A stretch of DNA of 64,000 bases from Notolepis coatsorum. Taxonomy: Eukaryota > Chordata > Actinopteri > Aulopiformes > Paralepididae. A program made the position numbers and the translations under genes. The first letter of the stretch is position 1. Each line of letters begins with the position of its first letter. The stretch lies in the NCBI GenBank assembly GCA_963971535.1, contig OZ020588.1:125933764-125997763 (forward strand). The letters are read 5' to 3'. The notes beneath the pieces were generated by a model, which saw only the letters and a program-made list of their open reading frames with translations, was not told the DNA's origin and searched no databases. Positions 9,904 through 20,103 of the stretch are shown here, in pieces.

Positions 9904-10431
9904 CTAGCCCCCTTTTATTTTTGTCAGGGGGCACAGAGCCACTCCCCTCATGACCTCCCTCATCGCCACCGGACACCGATACGCGAACTGCTTAACGGGG
10001 TTCGCACTCCCAACATCAGCACTGTGCGTCCTGTAAGGCACATTAGAACACAACACAGCATGTGAACCAACAGCCCTGTCACATCCCAACTCCGACGAGA
10101 CGCGGGCAGTACTTTTCATCAGCCTATTCACATGACACCAGCGTGTCCTTCTCCGCCGCTCGGGCGTATACAACATATACTTAGTGGCAGACACCTTTCT
10201 CTTTACCACATAAGGTCCTGAGAACCGGGCAGTGAGCACAGTACCAGGCGTGGGCAGCACAATAAACACCTCATCCCCCGCCTCAAAATGCTGCTCCACC
10301 GCCAATTTGCAAAACTCACCACAGACAGAGTCACCCAATGCTAGACCTTGGTCTCGCTTCCGCTCCTGTGCCCTAGTGACAGCACAAATAGAAGAAACAT
10401 TGGGGTGATTATCAATCAATGCATCACACAA
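9904..10431 (-). pseudogene. Gypsy pol relic: post-protease linker fused to integrase C-terminal tail
   Basis: The minus strand first reads ALIDNHPNVSSICAVTRAQER, the linker that normally lies between protease and RT in fish gypsy elements. It then passes within about 20 codons to FEAGDEVFIVLPTPGT...FSGPYVV...RRRTRWCHVNRL, the SH3-like C-terminal region of integrase. RT, RNase H and the integrase zinc-binding and catalytic domains are therefore deleted between about 10290 and 10330. The frame is open to a stop at 9904. The upstream half of the same frame continues across the BEL insertion at 15697. An integrase tail alone has no catalytic function. Confidence 0.88.
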
Positions 10432-10856
10432 TGTAAGAGCCGCATTCAAGCTTATTTGTTTTGATTAATTCTGAACCTGTATTAATACATTTCTCTGTTG
10501 CAGTGAGTGGGGCGCTTTGCTCAGGTGAATGGGGCGGGGCTAACGCTATAAGGCACAGGTGCGGCGTGTGATGGCAGGGCAGCAGGCAGCAGCAATACTG
10601 TCATTGACACGCAACGCAGACGCAACCTTTTTGTTATTGAGATTATTAGGATCTCTTGTTTTATTTTTATGTACGATATTGTTTTCATATTTTGTTCTTG
10701 CTGGACCATTAAAAGAGCAAAAAGAACAACAAAAACGTGCAGTGGTTTCTGTTCTGCGACTGCGAGTCTGACACTGCTTCCCAGCCCTACAAGTGGCCAA
10801 GAAAGCAAAATCCAAATAGGTTATAGGACAAACCTGTTAAGATTTTGGCCACTACA
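10432..10856 (+). repeat. 5' LTR of the BEL/Pao element (425 bp)
   Basis: Starts TGTAAGAGCCGCATTC and ends GGCCACTACA. It is about 250 bp shorter than its partner LTR because it lacks an internal segment present there. Confidence 0.9.
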
Positions 10857-11326
10857 GCAAGTCAATGACAAACTGTGATTGAAGAGCACGGATTATTGGA
10901 GGATCAAAGGGATCCGAAGGAACGAAAAAGGATTATTGGAGGATCAAACGGGTCCAAAGGAACGAAAAGCGCCGGCCCGATGCGCGGCTACAAACAGAGG
11001 AAACGCCGGCCTGACGGCTGTAAACAAGCAAACAAGCAAACAATTGAGGTATGTGCTTGCAAAATAATTATTCGTTTGGAATAAATGCATGGATTATTAC
11101 TAAACGGACGTTTGCCTCTGATAACGATGTTTATGGACAGTGAATATTTTATTTTGTGCTGGTGACATATCATGGATAAAAAGAGCAGCCAAGGAAACGC
11201 CGGCCTGGCGTGCGGCTGTAACCAAACAAACAATTGAGAAAGACAATCATAATGAAATAACCAGCCACTGTTTCTAAACACGTTGAAGACCTTTTGGATT
11301 TATTTATTTGTTTATTCTGAATTAAA
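10857..11326. other. BEL/Pao leader region with short tandem repeats
   Basis: Untranslated leader between the LTR and gag. It contains a ~40-bp repeat (two copies, GATTATTGGAGGATCAAA at 10893 and 10932) and a second repeated motif, GCCGGCCTG...GGCTGTAAAC, at about 11004 and 11201. The repeats could be an RNA packaging or structural element, but nothing in the sequence proves this. Confidence 0.6.
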
Positions 11327-12625
11327 ATGACGAGTTCAGATGAGGCAGACCTGCCCGTTAATGACATGGATGAGGCGCAGCTGCGCGCATCGAGACAAGG
11401 AAAAGCTTCGCATTTAACACGGAGAATGAACATTGTTAACAGCCTAATGTCTGATAAAGAATGCCTGGATGAAGTCAAAGGGAACATGATAAAGTTTAAC
11501 GGACTTTCGGATGGTTTTGAAGCCTTGCATGTCTCATATGCGCAAATGCTGGATATGAGCGCAAGACAAGAGGACGATGAGAAATGGTACCAGCCGAGAG
11601 CCACACAAATAATCTCATTCCTTGCCAAAGTTACAAAGTGGATATCCGACGTAGAAAATGCTGATTCACTCAACCTGATTCAAGTGGAAGGTCTGCCAGC
11701 TGACGAAGGTGAAAATGAAGGAGTAGGGTATATCTGCAGTGCCGCAGCCCGAAATGAAGACTGCAATCCAAATAGGATGGCAGACACACGCTCAACGAGG
11801 TCTCACTCTTCCTCCCACCACTCCTCCTCTTCCTCAACATTACGCATCAACGCGGAGGCAGAGAGACAATCCTTATTGGCTAAAGCTTCTATGTTACAAG
11901 AAAAACATGCCATTGAAGAACAGGAACAAATGTTAAAAAAAAAGAGAGAAACATTAGAATTACAAGGAGAAATAGCAGCCAGCACAGCCAAAATTGACTT
12001 TCTTAAAGACATTGAATTAAAAAGGTGCCGCCCTGCACGGGCTGAAGCAGCAGCTACCGCGCTGGTATATTCAAAGCCAGATGTTTCAATTCATCCATAT
12101 GACATAGGTGCTCCAGCTGTTAGGAGCAAGGCAGGAGCACATCACTTGCCCTTTTTTAATGTTAATGATGGTAATGCTCACAGTTGGCCCGATGCTCAGC
12201 CAGAAGATGGCATTTACGACCAGCACCAGCCCCAACTAGTGCACAATATTCGACCTGTCATGCCCCAAAACACACAGCCAACTCTGACACAAAGACAAAG
12301 CCCCCCTACGTCCAGCATAGCAAAGGATGACCACTTGATTAAAATACTGGAAAATCAAAGCAGCTTGACGAGGATTCTTGTAAAACAACAACTTCTCTCG
12401 ACGCTGCCGCAAGGAAATATTCCACCCTTTGATGGACACATTCTGGAATACAAGTCCTTTATTCACTCTTTTGAGCATTGTATTGAGAGCAAAACAGACA
12501 ACAACAGAGACAGGTTGCAGTTCCTTATACAGTTTACAAGAGGCCAAGCTCAACGGCTAGTCAAAAGCTGTGAATACATGTCTCCAGACAGAGGCTATCA
12601 GAAAGCAAAAGATCTACTAAAGTAA
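11327..12625 (+). CDS. BEL/Pao gag, N-terminal part (432 aa)
   Basis: The open frame from ATG 11327 begins MTSSDEADLPVND, has a serine- and lysine-rich coiled region (about residues 160-235), and ends in the DUF1759-type gag core (IPPFDGHILEYKSFIHSFE... about residues 365-432). The ATG follows the leader without earlier in-frame ATGs. Gag packages element RNA in cytoplasmic particles. The frame ends at TAA 12623-12625 (...LLK-stop), while the same protein continues downstream after 12626. The stop and a frame change therefore break one gag-pro polyprotein into pieces. Confidence 0.85.
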   Translation: MTSSDEADLPVNDMDEAQLRASRQGKASHLTRRMNIVNSLMSDKECLDEVKGNMIKFNGLSDGFEALHVSYAQMLDMSARQEDDEKWYQPRATQIISFLAKVTKWISDVENADSLNLIQVEGLPADEGENEGVGYICSAAARNEDCNPNRMADTRSTRSHSSSHHSSSSSTLRINAEAERQSLLAKASMLQEKHAIEEQEQMLKKKRETLELQGEIAASTAKIDFLKDIELKRCRPARAEAAATALVYSKPDVSIHPYDIGAPAVRSKAGAHHLPFFNVNDGNAHSWPDAQPEDGIYDQHQPQLVHNIRPVMPQNTQPTLTQRQSPPTSSIAKDDHLIKILENQSSLTRILVKQQLLSTLPQGNIPPFDGHILEYKSFIHSFEHCIESKTDNNRDRLQFLIQFTRGQAQRLVKSCEYMSPDRGYQKAKDLLK

Positions 12626-13240
12626 AACTTTGGGAACGAATACAAGCTCTCTTGTGCTTACCTGGAAAAAGCTCTATCCTGGCCCCTAGTTAAAACTGAA
12701 GATTCAAGGTCGCTGCAGGATTACGCCATGTTTCTAAGGAGTTGCTGCAATGCTATGGAGGAAATGGAGTACTTGGAGGAACTAGACACAGTGACCAACA
12801 TGAGAGGCATTGTGCTTAAGCTACCGTACAAACTCCGGGAGAGATGGCGCAGCACAGCCTACGCACTGGAAGAGGGGTGCAGTCGTAGAATAAGGATTTT
12901 AGACCTTGTCTGTTTCATTGAAAGGCAAGCTCGCATACTGGCAGACCCAGTTTTTGGCGATCTTCAAGACCACTCAGCTGCCAAAGGAAAGGTGGCTGTA
13001 AATACTAGATTTCCTGTTAAACCACAGATCCCAAGGGTGTACGACAGCAGTTTTGCCACAGGTGTCACTATTTCCCCAAAAGAAAAAGAGTGTGAACCCT
13101 CCTGTGCCTTCTGTGGAGGTGGGCACACATTGGACATGTGCTTTCTATTGGAAAGGAAGGCGCATAGTGAGAAGATTGGCTTCTTGAATGATCATAATGT
13201 GTGTTTTGCCTGTCTGTGCACTGGGCACCAGAGTAAATAA
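12626..13240 (+). pseudogene. BEL/Pao gag continuation and zinc-knuckle region
   Basis: Continues the gag domain: MRGIVLKLPYKLRERW and ISFIERQAR-like text near 12800-12960, typical of the region after DUF1759. A cysteine-rich segment follows (CAFCGGGHTLDMC near 13105-13140, CFACLCTGHQSK near 13203-13237). A TAA at 13238-13240 stands where a lysine codon is expected before CRQRLYCKICNLRHP. No convincing start codon exists, so this piece would need readthrough or frameshifting to be made. The simplest reading is decay. Confidence 0.8.
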
Positions 13241-14422
13241 TGTAGGCAACGCCTCTATTGCAAAATATGCAATCTTAGGCACCCTAGCATACTTCATATC
13301 CACCAAAGAGAGAAAGCAGACCAAAGGCCAGCCAAAAGAGAGTCGGAGACAGCAATGGGCAGTGCTCCGATCTCTGTACAATCCAGTGGTCTTACAGGGG
13401 CCGGTGAGCAGGACTGTACACTCCCTATAGTACCAGTACAGGTCAAATCTAAAAAAGGACATATTATAATGACTACCTATGCCTTCCTGGATCCCGGTAG
13501 CTCAGCATCTTTCTGCACTGAGCGGCTGATGAGCAAGCTGAACGTCACCGGAAGAAGAACAAGCATTCTCCTTCGGACTATGGGCCAGGAGAAAGTGGTT
13601 AGAAGCCACATTGTTTCTGATCTGGAAGTGGCTGCACTAGACAGTGACATGTTTTGTGAGCTCCCCGACATTTACACACAGGAAAGCATGCCAGTCCACA
13701 GAGGCAACATTCCGAGACAGAAAGACCTTCAAAAATGGCCTCACTTGGAACATGTTTACATTTCTGAGATTGACTCCGTGATTGACCTGTTGATAGGAGC
13801 CAACGTTCCCAAGGCATTGGAGCCTTGGCGAGTTATACGGAGTGTGGACGAGGGTCCATACGCAGTCAAAACTGTGTTTGGTTGGACTGTGAACGGACCT
13901 CTCGGAAGAAAATTGGACAACCAGAACGGGAGTTTGGCAAGAGACAAATCAAACACAGCAGAGGACAGACAAGCTGCCACTTCAGAGAAAGATCTACAAA
14001 AGGATTTGAACCGAAAATTGGAAAAGAAAGAAGAGCGAACAGACGATTCTGTTGCTTCCAAGAGAGAGAGGCGGCGCAACAGAAACGTAGACAATAACAT
14101 TAAGTTTGAAAGCAACAATTCTGAGGACCATCACATGGATTTCAAGCCTGTGTCCCAGGAAAAATCGAAGGACAACTTTGATACAGGAAAGAAATTCAGA
14201 GCTGAAAGAGAATCAAAGAAGGAAGCACTGGCGAGTCTAAAACCGAAATGGCCAGTTGAAGATTCATACACAACTGACTCTAGGGACAAAGCAAACGATG
14301 ACACTACTTCTGAAATGCCCTGTGGCTATAAGGGCCAAATTGAAACGAAGAGGGGTCCAGGGAAGATGAAGCGGGGCCGGCTCAAGGACAAAAGGTTTGC
14401 CTTCAACAGGAAAGAGAGGTGA
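13241..14422 (+). pseudogene. BEL/Pao protease region with an unusual charged C-terminal extension
   Basis: Starts in the second knuckle (CRQRLYCKICNLRHPS), continues to the DUF1758 protease with the catalytic motif LDPGSSASFCTERL (about 13488-13530), and on to LIGANVPKALEP and VKTVFGWTVNGPLG (to about 13905), which normally precedes the RT. From about 13906 to 14422 the frame encodes some 170 residues rich in K, E, R, D and N (for example KKEERTDDSVASKRERRRNR), ending KRGRLKDKRFAFNRKER and a stop. That tail is not part of any BEL domain I know and stands where RT should be. It is open over its full length, which is notable in an otherwise broken element. Confidence 0.8.
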
Positions 14423-15020
14423 AAAGAAAAGAGAGCTGTGAGAACGTCAGAAAGTGAACTTCATCAAGAAGCGGAGGAGCCATGATGACATCAGATGTTC
14501 ATATTCATTGAATCCCATAGACTGATGCATAGATATACACCCATAGACCAATACATAGACATACACCCATAGACTGATGCATAGATATACACCCATAGAC
14601 TAATACATAGACATACACCCATAGACTGATGCATAGATATACACCCATAGACTAATACATAGACGTACACCCATAGACTGATGCATAGATATACACCCAT
14701 AGACTAATACATAGACATACACCCATAGACTGATACATGGAGATATACACTCATAAACTGGCTTTGCCACTTTGGATTACAGTTTTTAGTTTTTTCTGAC
14801 TTGACTGACCTAGCGATCATAAAGATCCCTCCTTAAGGCTATGTGCTAGTAACCTCTGGCCCTAGGATACGGTTAAGAATGGAGAATAACAGTTCTTCTT
14901 TCAACATCAACAAGGGATGTAATGTATATACTTTATTTTTCTAAATTAATTAGTTGATAGTTTTACGGCTCTCTTTATTTAGTTTGAGTAATTGATTCCT
15001 AGAGAACAATTAGGGGCCGG
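14423..15020. other. BEL/Pao 3' untranslated region
   Basis: Contains a minisatellite (14510-14755) and ends in AATTAGGGGCCGG (15008-15020), a plausible polypurine tract immediately before the 3' LTR. Confidence 0.6.
14510..14755 (+). repeat. Minisatellite, 30/60-bp period
   Basis: Alternating units of CATAGACTGATGCATAGATA and CATAGACTAATACATAGACA, each followed by TACACC; about eight units. On the minus strand it reads as repeated MGVYLCISLW-type translation, which is not a gene. Confidence 0.92.
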
Positions 15021-15696
15021 TATAAGAGCCGCATTCAAGCTTATTTGTTTTGATTAATTCTGAACCTGTATTAATACATTTCTCTGTTGCAGTGAGTGGG
15101 GCGCTTTGCTCAGGTGAATGGGGCGGAGCTAACTTATAAGCCACAGGTGCGGCGTGTGACGGCAGGGCAGCAGGCAGCAGCAATACTGTCATTGACATGC
15201 AACGCAGACGCAACCTTTTTGTTTCTCATCAGATCTGCAAGATCTCCCAACAGCAAACCAGACACAGTTACGCTACTGGGGGATTTGAACAGTCAAAAAA
15301 CATTAACATACTATGTACACCTTTTCGTCGTGTAGACAAGCGCATCAGCATCGTCAGGCCAGGGTACTCTTTTTTTCTCTTTTTTTGTTTATTACAACTT
15401 AATCCACTCCCTCCCCTCTGCAGCCACCAGCAGGCCCCACTCATTGACACGCAACGCAGACGCAACCTTTTTGTTATTGAGATTATTAGGATCTCTTGTT
15501 TTATTTTTATGTATGATATTGTTTTCATATTTTGTTCTTGCTGGACCATTAAAAGAGCAAAAAGAACAACAAAAACGTGCAGTGGTTTCTGTTCTGCGAC
15601 TGCGAGTCTGACACTGCTTCCCAGCCCTACAAGTGGCCAAGAAAGGAAAATCCAAATAGGTTATAGGACAAACCTGTTAAGATTTTGGCCACTACA
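15021..15696 (+). repeat. 3' LTR of the BEL/Pao element (676 bp, enlarged)
   Basis: Matches the 5' LTR but begins TATAAGAGCC (TG end mutated to TA) and contains about 250 extra bases between 15219 and 15472. The extra block is bounded by two copies of a ~34-bp segment containing GCAACGCAGACGCAACC (about 15195-15222 and 15447-15474), of which the 5' LTR has only one. Confidence 0.9.
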
Positions 15697-16900
15697 CACA
15701 ATGAGTTAGTAAATGGAGCGTCTTCAATTTCCAACACAGGGACGACCTTACCCCCAGCAATATCATTCCCCATGACGAAATCCACGCCCTTCACAGGAAA
15801 ACATGGGCGAACCGCGACAGGAAAACAACCTGTGATCAGTGCAGACTGTACATGCACCTTATGCAACGGCACACGCACACACCCCATGTCAATACCTCTC
15901 ACCAATTCACTCGACTGACAGGAGTCCACATCCAATGGTAATACATCAGCCAGGATAAATGATTGAGAGGCTCCTGTATCACGGAGTATTCTCACCCGTT
16001 GGTAGTCACCAGCTTTACCCGACAGGGACACATAACCATCAAACAAAAAGGGTTCAAAAGAGCTATTCTGGTCAGGACATGACACTGTACCAATCAACCC
16101 CACCCCTTTCGGTTCCTGGGCTGACTCCCTTGCCTCCTGTCGATCCCTGATCGCATGACAGTCCCTCACAAAATGCCCTTCCTTCTTACAATAATGGCAC
16201 ACAATGGTAGCCCCTTCAGACGGCGGTGAGCGTGGTCGGAATGCTCGCTCGTCACCCAAGGCCTTTTGAGACGGCGGTGAGCGCGGTCGGAATGCTCGCT
16301 CGTCACCTCCCCGAAACGGAGAGAACGAGCCGCCACCAACATACACACCATCACGCACCGAAACATGTGTGATTCCCACATATTTGTTGGTCAATGCGAA
16401 CTCATCCGCTAAAATTGCAGCTTCCTGGAGAGTAGATACTTTGCGTTCATTTAAATACAACACGATGCGCTCGGGCATGCGGGTCTTAAATTGCTCAATG
16501 AGGACCAACTCACTCAAAGCTGCTACATCATCCACCCCACACGCCGAACACCATCGATTAAACAGAATCCGCTGTTCACGGGAAAAATCAACATGTGTTT
16601 GAGAAGGAGATTTACTTAGTGCCCTAAACCGTTGCCTATACGCTTCCGGCACCAATTCATATACACGCAAGACAGCACTCTTCACTTTCTCATATACCAA
16701 GCTGTCATCCATTGATAATGACTGGCACGCCTCCTGAGCCCTACCAGTGAGTTTGCATTGTAACAAAATCGCCCACACGTCCCTTGGCCAATGCAAAGCC
16801 CACGCTATACGCTCAAAAGCAGATATATATGATTCCACCTCAGACTCCTGAAAAATGGGAACTAAAGAAACATGCTGACTAATATTAAAAGGGGCCTGGG
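15697..16900 (-). pseudogene. Gypsy gag C-terminal part, zinc knuckle and protease
   Basis: Minus-strand frame. A retroviral-type gag core (ISAFERIAWALHWPRDVWA...LTGRAQEA...VLRVYELVPEAYRQRFR) is followed by a 13-residue duplicated module (GDERAFRPRSPPS twice, about 16208-16300). Then come a CCHC knuckle CHYCKKEGHFVRDC (about 16155-16200) and an aspartic protease with RDTGASQS (about 15960-15985). The frame is uninterrupted through this block. It is cut on the left by BEL at 15696 and on the right by the hAT insertion. Gag forms the particle; the protease would process the polyprotein. Confidence 0.9.
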
Positions 16901-18136
16901 TAGGGTGACCAGATGCAAAAAGTCCAAAAGTGGGACAACAGTAAGATTTTGGTGGGACAAAGTGGGACAACAGTAAGATTTTGGTGGGACAAAGTGGGAC
17001 AGATAGATAATGTAAATTTTTTTATTAGAATAACTGCCATGGTCTTCACTGAATAGATTTAAATCAAAGGTTAAAGGTTAAATCAAAATAAATACAAATT
17101 AAATACCACCTAACATCTGTTTTAAATATTCAAACGTCATCACTTGACAGGAATGTCTTGTGTTTGATATTCCCTGTTAACACACAACTAGGGAAAACAG
17201 TGTAGTATAATACAAAAATAGGATTTGGCTCTTCAAACCTAGCTTGGGTGTCCAATATCTCAGTGACAGAGGGAAAAGTTTTATGGTGCCATGATTGGAA
17301 GCATCAGAAGCGACCGAAAATAATGGTGTGTTTTGGTCATCTGGGACCATTGGGGTTTTTAATTCAATCAAACAACTCTCCACTGAGGAAGGTGCCAGTA
17401 CATCCATAAATATGGATGTAGCTTTTGTACGACCACACGATATTTTTTTTGCAATATCTGAGTCTGGCAAAATGACAGGAGCTAGTTTCATACCACAGTC
17501 GGCTGACCTGTATGAATGGGAGTGTTGTACTGTGTGATAGACACTTGTTATCTCAGCTGCAGTGACCTTGTCCGTCTGGCTATCATTGTTTGGTTTAAAA
17601 AGAAACGTATCCATAGATCTGGATGTTTCTTTTTGGTGAGCCACTTTCAAGTGAGACTCACGTCCACTGTGGCGCTTCAAGTCGTATTCTCCTCCATGCA
17701 CAATTGAAAACGAACTATGACACAAAACACAGAAAGCCTGCTGCGGATTGCTTGCCATCTGCCTCAGCCAGTCATGTGTCGTTTGCCAGTCTTGGTTGTA
17801 ACTGCAGGTCCGTTTCTTTTTACTGCTTTCCATCTTGAACTAGTTCGCTTGTAATGTTGTTGTGTTTTTTTTTACCAATCAGATTTGCGATATGAGGTAG
17901 CGTCACAAGTTCAACTCGCAGAGCAGCACGCTAAAGTACTATAACCAATCAGAGCAATGTGTGTGGACAAGAGGCGGGTTGCTACGTTTACTGTCTGTAG
18001 GGAGGGGCTTTTAGATGCATGTTTTTTTTGGCTTCGAAAAGAGGGACATCCTCTCAATATGAGGGACGCGGGACATTTGGTCAAATGGTGGGACAGTACA
18101 ACCAAAAGGGGGACACCTGGTCACCCTAGGCCTGGG
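16893..18136. mobile_element. hAT transposon inserted in gypsy gag (1228 bp plus TSD)
   Basis: Terminal inverted repeats TAGGGTGACCAG.TG begin at 16901 and end at 18128 and differ at one position in the first 15. An 8-bp duplication GGCCTGGG flanks it (16893-16900 and 18129-18136), the size expected for hAT. Subterminal GTGGGACAA repeats occur near both ends. It contains one truncated transposase frame on the minus strand. Confidence 0.95.
17177..17833 (-). CDS. Truncated hAT transposase with BED-type zinc finger (218 aa)
   Basis: Begins MESSKKKRTCSYNQDW. The BED-like finger CVLC...DLKRHSGRESH lies at about residues 36-62, and the frame then reaches the start of the RNase-H-like catalytic fold (PLFSVASDASNHGTIKLFP at about residues 173-191, with the first catalytic aspartate in the SDASN motif). 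It ends about 27 residues later in unrelated sequence. Full hAT transposases are about 600 residues with an insertion domain and a C-terminal dimerisation domain; both are missing. The protein could at most bind DNA. Confidence 0.8.
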   Translation of the reverse strand: MESSKKKRTCSYNQDWQTTHDWLRQMASNPQQAFCVLCHSSFSIVHGGEYDLKRHSGRESHLKVAHQKETSRSMDTFLFKPNNDSQTDKVTAAEITSVYHTVQHSHSYRSADCGMKLAPVILPDSDIAKKISCGRTKATSIFMDVLAPSSVESCLIELKTPMVPDDQNTPLFSVASDASNHGTIKLFPLSLRYWTPKLGLKSQILFLYYTTLFSLVVC

Positions 18137-18743
18137 AGGCTTCAGTTGAAGAGGGGGAAGAGCCACCACTCTCCAACTCCATCCTTCTTATAGCCAACTG
18201 GAGCTCCCTGTCCTTCTCCTCCTTCTCCTTCAGCATGTCCCTCTCCTCCCTTCTCTCTCTTTCCAGACTGTTTCTCTCCTCCTTCCTCTCCAGACTGTCT
18301 CTCTCCTCCTTTCTCTCTCTTTCCTCTTTTCTTTCCTCCCTGTCTCTCTCCTCCTTCCTCTCCAGCCTGTCTCTCATAGCAGCTCTCTCCTCTGACACAG
18401 AGGCACGTCCTGAGTGTACAGAATTATCACTGTCAATCTCCTCAGCCTTGGCACTGCTACCCCTCTGTTCCTGTATAGCACCACCGGTTCCCTCGCTAGA
18501 CTCGCCAGACGCCTCGCCGTGCGTGACGTCCTCTGAGTCATTTCCCTCGGCTATGAGCAAACTGAATATTTTCTTATCTATTAACCCAGCGAGCACAATT
18601 GCTTTTACCTCCTCTTTACTTTTTGAACTTTGGACCGTAATGCCATAATGCTTGGCGACACCACACAATTCAGCTTTCGTGCAGATATCAAATTGATCCC
18701 TTGTAGGGTCCGCCAAAAAAACGTCCAAAGTAAAAGCTGCCAT
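18129..18743 (-). pseudogene. Gypsy gag N-terminal part with long coiled coil
   Basis: Starts with MAAFTLDVFLADPTRDQFDICTK at 18743, a typical fish gypsy gag opening. It continues with a SAP-like helical segment, then about 80 residues of E/R/K heptad-like repeat (ERKEERDREERKEERERKEE, about residues 125-190), a predicted coiled coil. The frame joins the piece at 16892 exactly at the hAT target duplication (GGCCTGGG), and the in-frame stop at the junction comes only from the hAT end (TAG). Confidence 0.88.
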
Positions 18744-19344
18744 ATCCCCTGCAGAACACGACTATGCCACAAATAATATACGTATAAATACCCTGTGCTC
18801 CCGTAGCAACCCGCGATACCACCAAACAAATAACAGGCACCAGGAAATAGCCACTCACCTACTCCACAATATCCGCGTGTAACACATTTAATCGCCACAT
18901 TCCGCAGTATACAATTTAACCAATCTGATTTAATGCCCACATCTACCATTCATGAAAAACAATAAACGTTGGTCCTAACCACCTAACTAGGATCACCTGT
19001 GTAACTCTAGCCTATCCACAGCTAAACTACTCCCCTAGCGGGACGAGGCTACACATATCTTCAGTCGCTTACCGATTTCATTGCGCGCTCCACCGGAATT
19101 ACGACTCGTGCCCCCCTCCCCCTAACCAGGCAGGTGATCCCCCTGTTACCTATGTGGCAGAAAAAAGATTAGTTAAGAGTATTACATACAAGAACGGTTT
19201 ACATCAATCAAACTGTGTAGCACGGACAATGGAAACACAACAATATAACTTACCAATGAAAAAACGCTATCTTACCTGACATGCTCCAATTGACAAGTTA
19301 CAATGTTACATAACCAACAAGGAACTATACAATTGTGCAAACTA
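18744..19344. other. Gypsy leader region
   Basis: Untranslated leader between the primer-binding site and gag. No other feature recognised. Confidence 0.6.
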
Positions 19345-19355
19345 ACGAGCCCCCA
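19345..19355 (-). promoter_or_regulatory. Primer-binding site, proline-tRNA-like
   Basis: Immediately inside the 5' LTR the minus strand reads TGGGGGCTCGT. That is complementary to the 3' end of tRNA-Pro as used by several retroelements, and it abuts the LTR end directly. Confidence 0.8.
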
Positions 19356-20023
19356 TGGCATGTACAAAGGTCTGATGACCACACAGAATAATAACTGGAT
19401 CCGGCTGCACATGAACAAAAAACAGCCTCTCTCAGTAAATGCTTTTACAACAATGTCCCAGGTAGGTAAGAAAGACACAACACAAGACGTTTTCCAAATA
19501 GTAAATTATATATTTAATGGAGGTAGGAATTTAAACTTCCTCCATGGTGCACATGGGAAAAAGGGTAGGGGAGAACAAACAAGGTATACATACAGACAAA
19601 CAAACACTTAGCGAAATATCAACGTGTCCGTCATAGGACACCACAACCAGTAGGATTTATCCACACTAAGTGGTAAATGGCACCAAGCCACACAGTATCG
19701 CTCCACAGCTACAGCTAGGCGAGAAGGGCAACCTCCTCACTCCACTCTGGAACGTGGCAGTGATTCAAATGAGGCGCCACGTGTGTGTGTCATCTTCCAG
19801 ACTATATCCACTCATTCCACTGACTGCCCACAGGTGCATCAAGCAGGTGCAATCAGCTCAATCAGGGGGATGAGTGGTATCTGGGGAAGGGAGAAAGAAA
19901 AACAGGATTTAGAAGATGACACATCACACAAACAAAAATAACATAACTAATTATACTAACCTGATGTTCACATGGTCTTCCAAATACAGTAATAATGATA
20001 ATGACCAACCCACGTACGTCACA
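19356..20023 (-). repeat. 5' LTR of the gypsy element
   Basis: 668 bp, same length as the 3' LTR, TG...CA ends, followed on the right by the CTTAT target duplication (20024-20028). It would hold the element's promoter; no TATA box was assigned. Confidence 0.93.
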
Positions 20024-20024
20024 C

Positions 20025-20029
<5 letters not shown>

Positions 20030-20101
<72 letters not shown>
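20030..20101 (+). repeat. (AT)n microsatellite
   Basis: About 36 perfect AT dinucleotides abutting the gypsy target duplication. Confidence 0.97.

Positions 20102-20103
<2 letters not shown>

Larger units (their letters stand above)
10432..15696 (+). mobile_element. BEL/Pao LTR retrotransposon inserted in the gypsy element (non-autonomous)
   Basis: Bounded by related LTRs (10432-10856 and 15021-15696) and flanked by CACAA at 10427-10431 and 15697-15701, a 5-bp duplication typical of BEL/Pao. It lies opposite in orientation to the host gypsy element and exactly interrupts the gypsy post-protease frame. The interior encodes gag (with the DUF1759 region), a knuckle region and a BEL-type aspartic protease (DUF1758, LDPGSSASFC). 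The protease is followed by a charged tail where RT should begin. No RT, RNase H or integrase sequence is visible before the 3' LTR, so it depended on another element. Confidence 0.92.
8924..20028 (-). mobile_element. Ty3/gypsy LTR retrotransposon with two nested insertions
   Basis: The element runs right to left between 668-bp LTRs at 19356-20023 (5') and 8929-9596 (3'). It is flanked by identical CTTAT target duplications at 8924-8928 and 20024-20028. Internal order on the minus strand: primer-binding site, gag with a coiled coil, zinc knuckle, protease, then directly the C-terminal tail of integrase and a purine-rich tract at the 3' LTR. RT, RNase H and the integrase core are missing, so the copy was already defective before the later insertions. 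Removing the BEL element (10432-15696) and the hAT element (16901-18128) leaves roughly 4.6 kb, too short for a complete gypsy element. LTR-LTR differences counted by eye are about ten in 668 bp. Confidence 0.93.

Noticed and set aside
14510..14755. Regularly spaced repeats that could suggest a CRISPR array
   Set aside because: Units are contiguous without unique spacers, and the sequence is eukaryotic transposon DNA; the same applies to 23515-24240 and 2282-3170.
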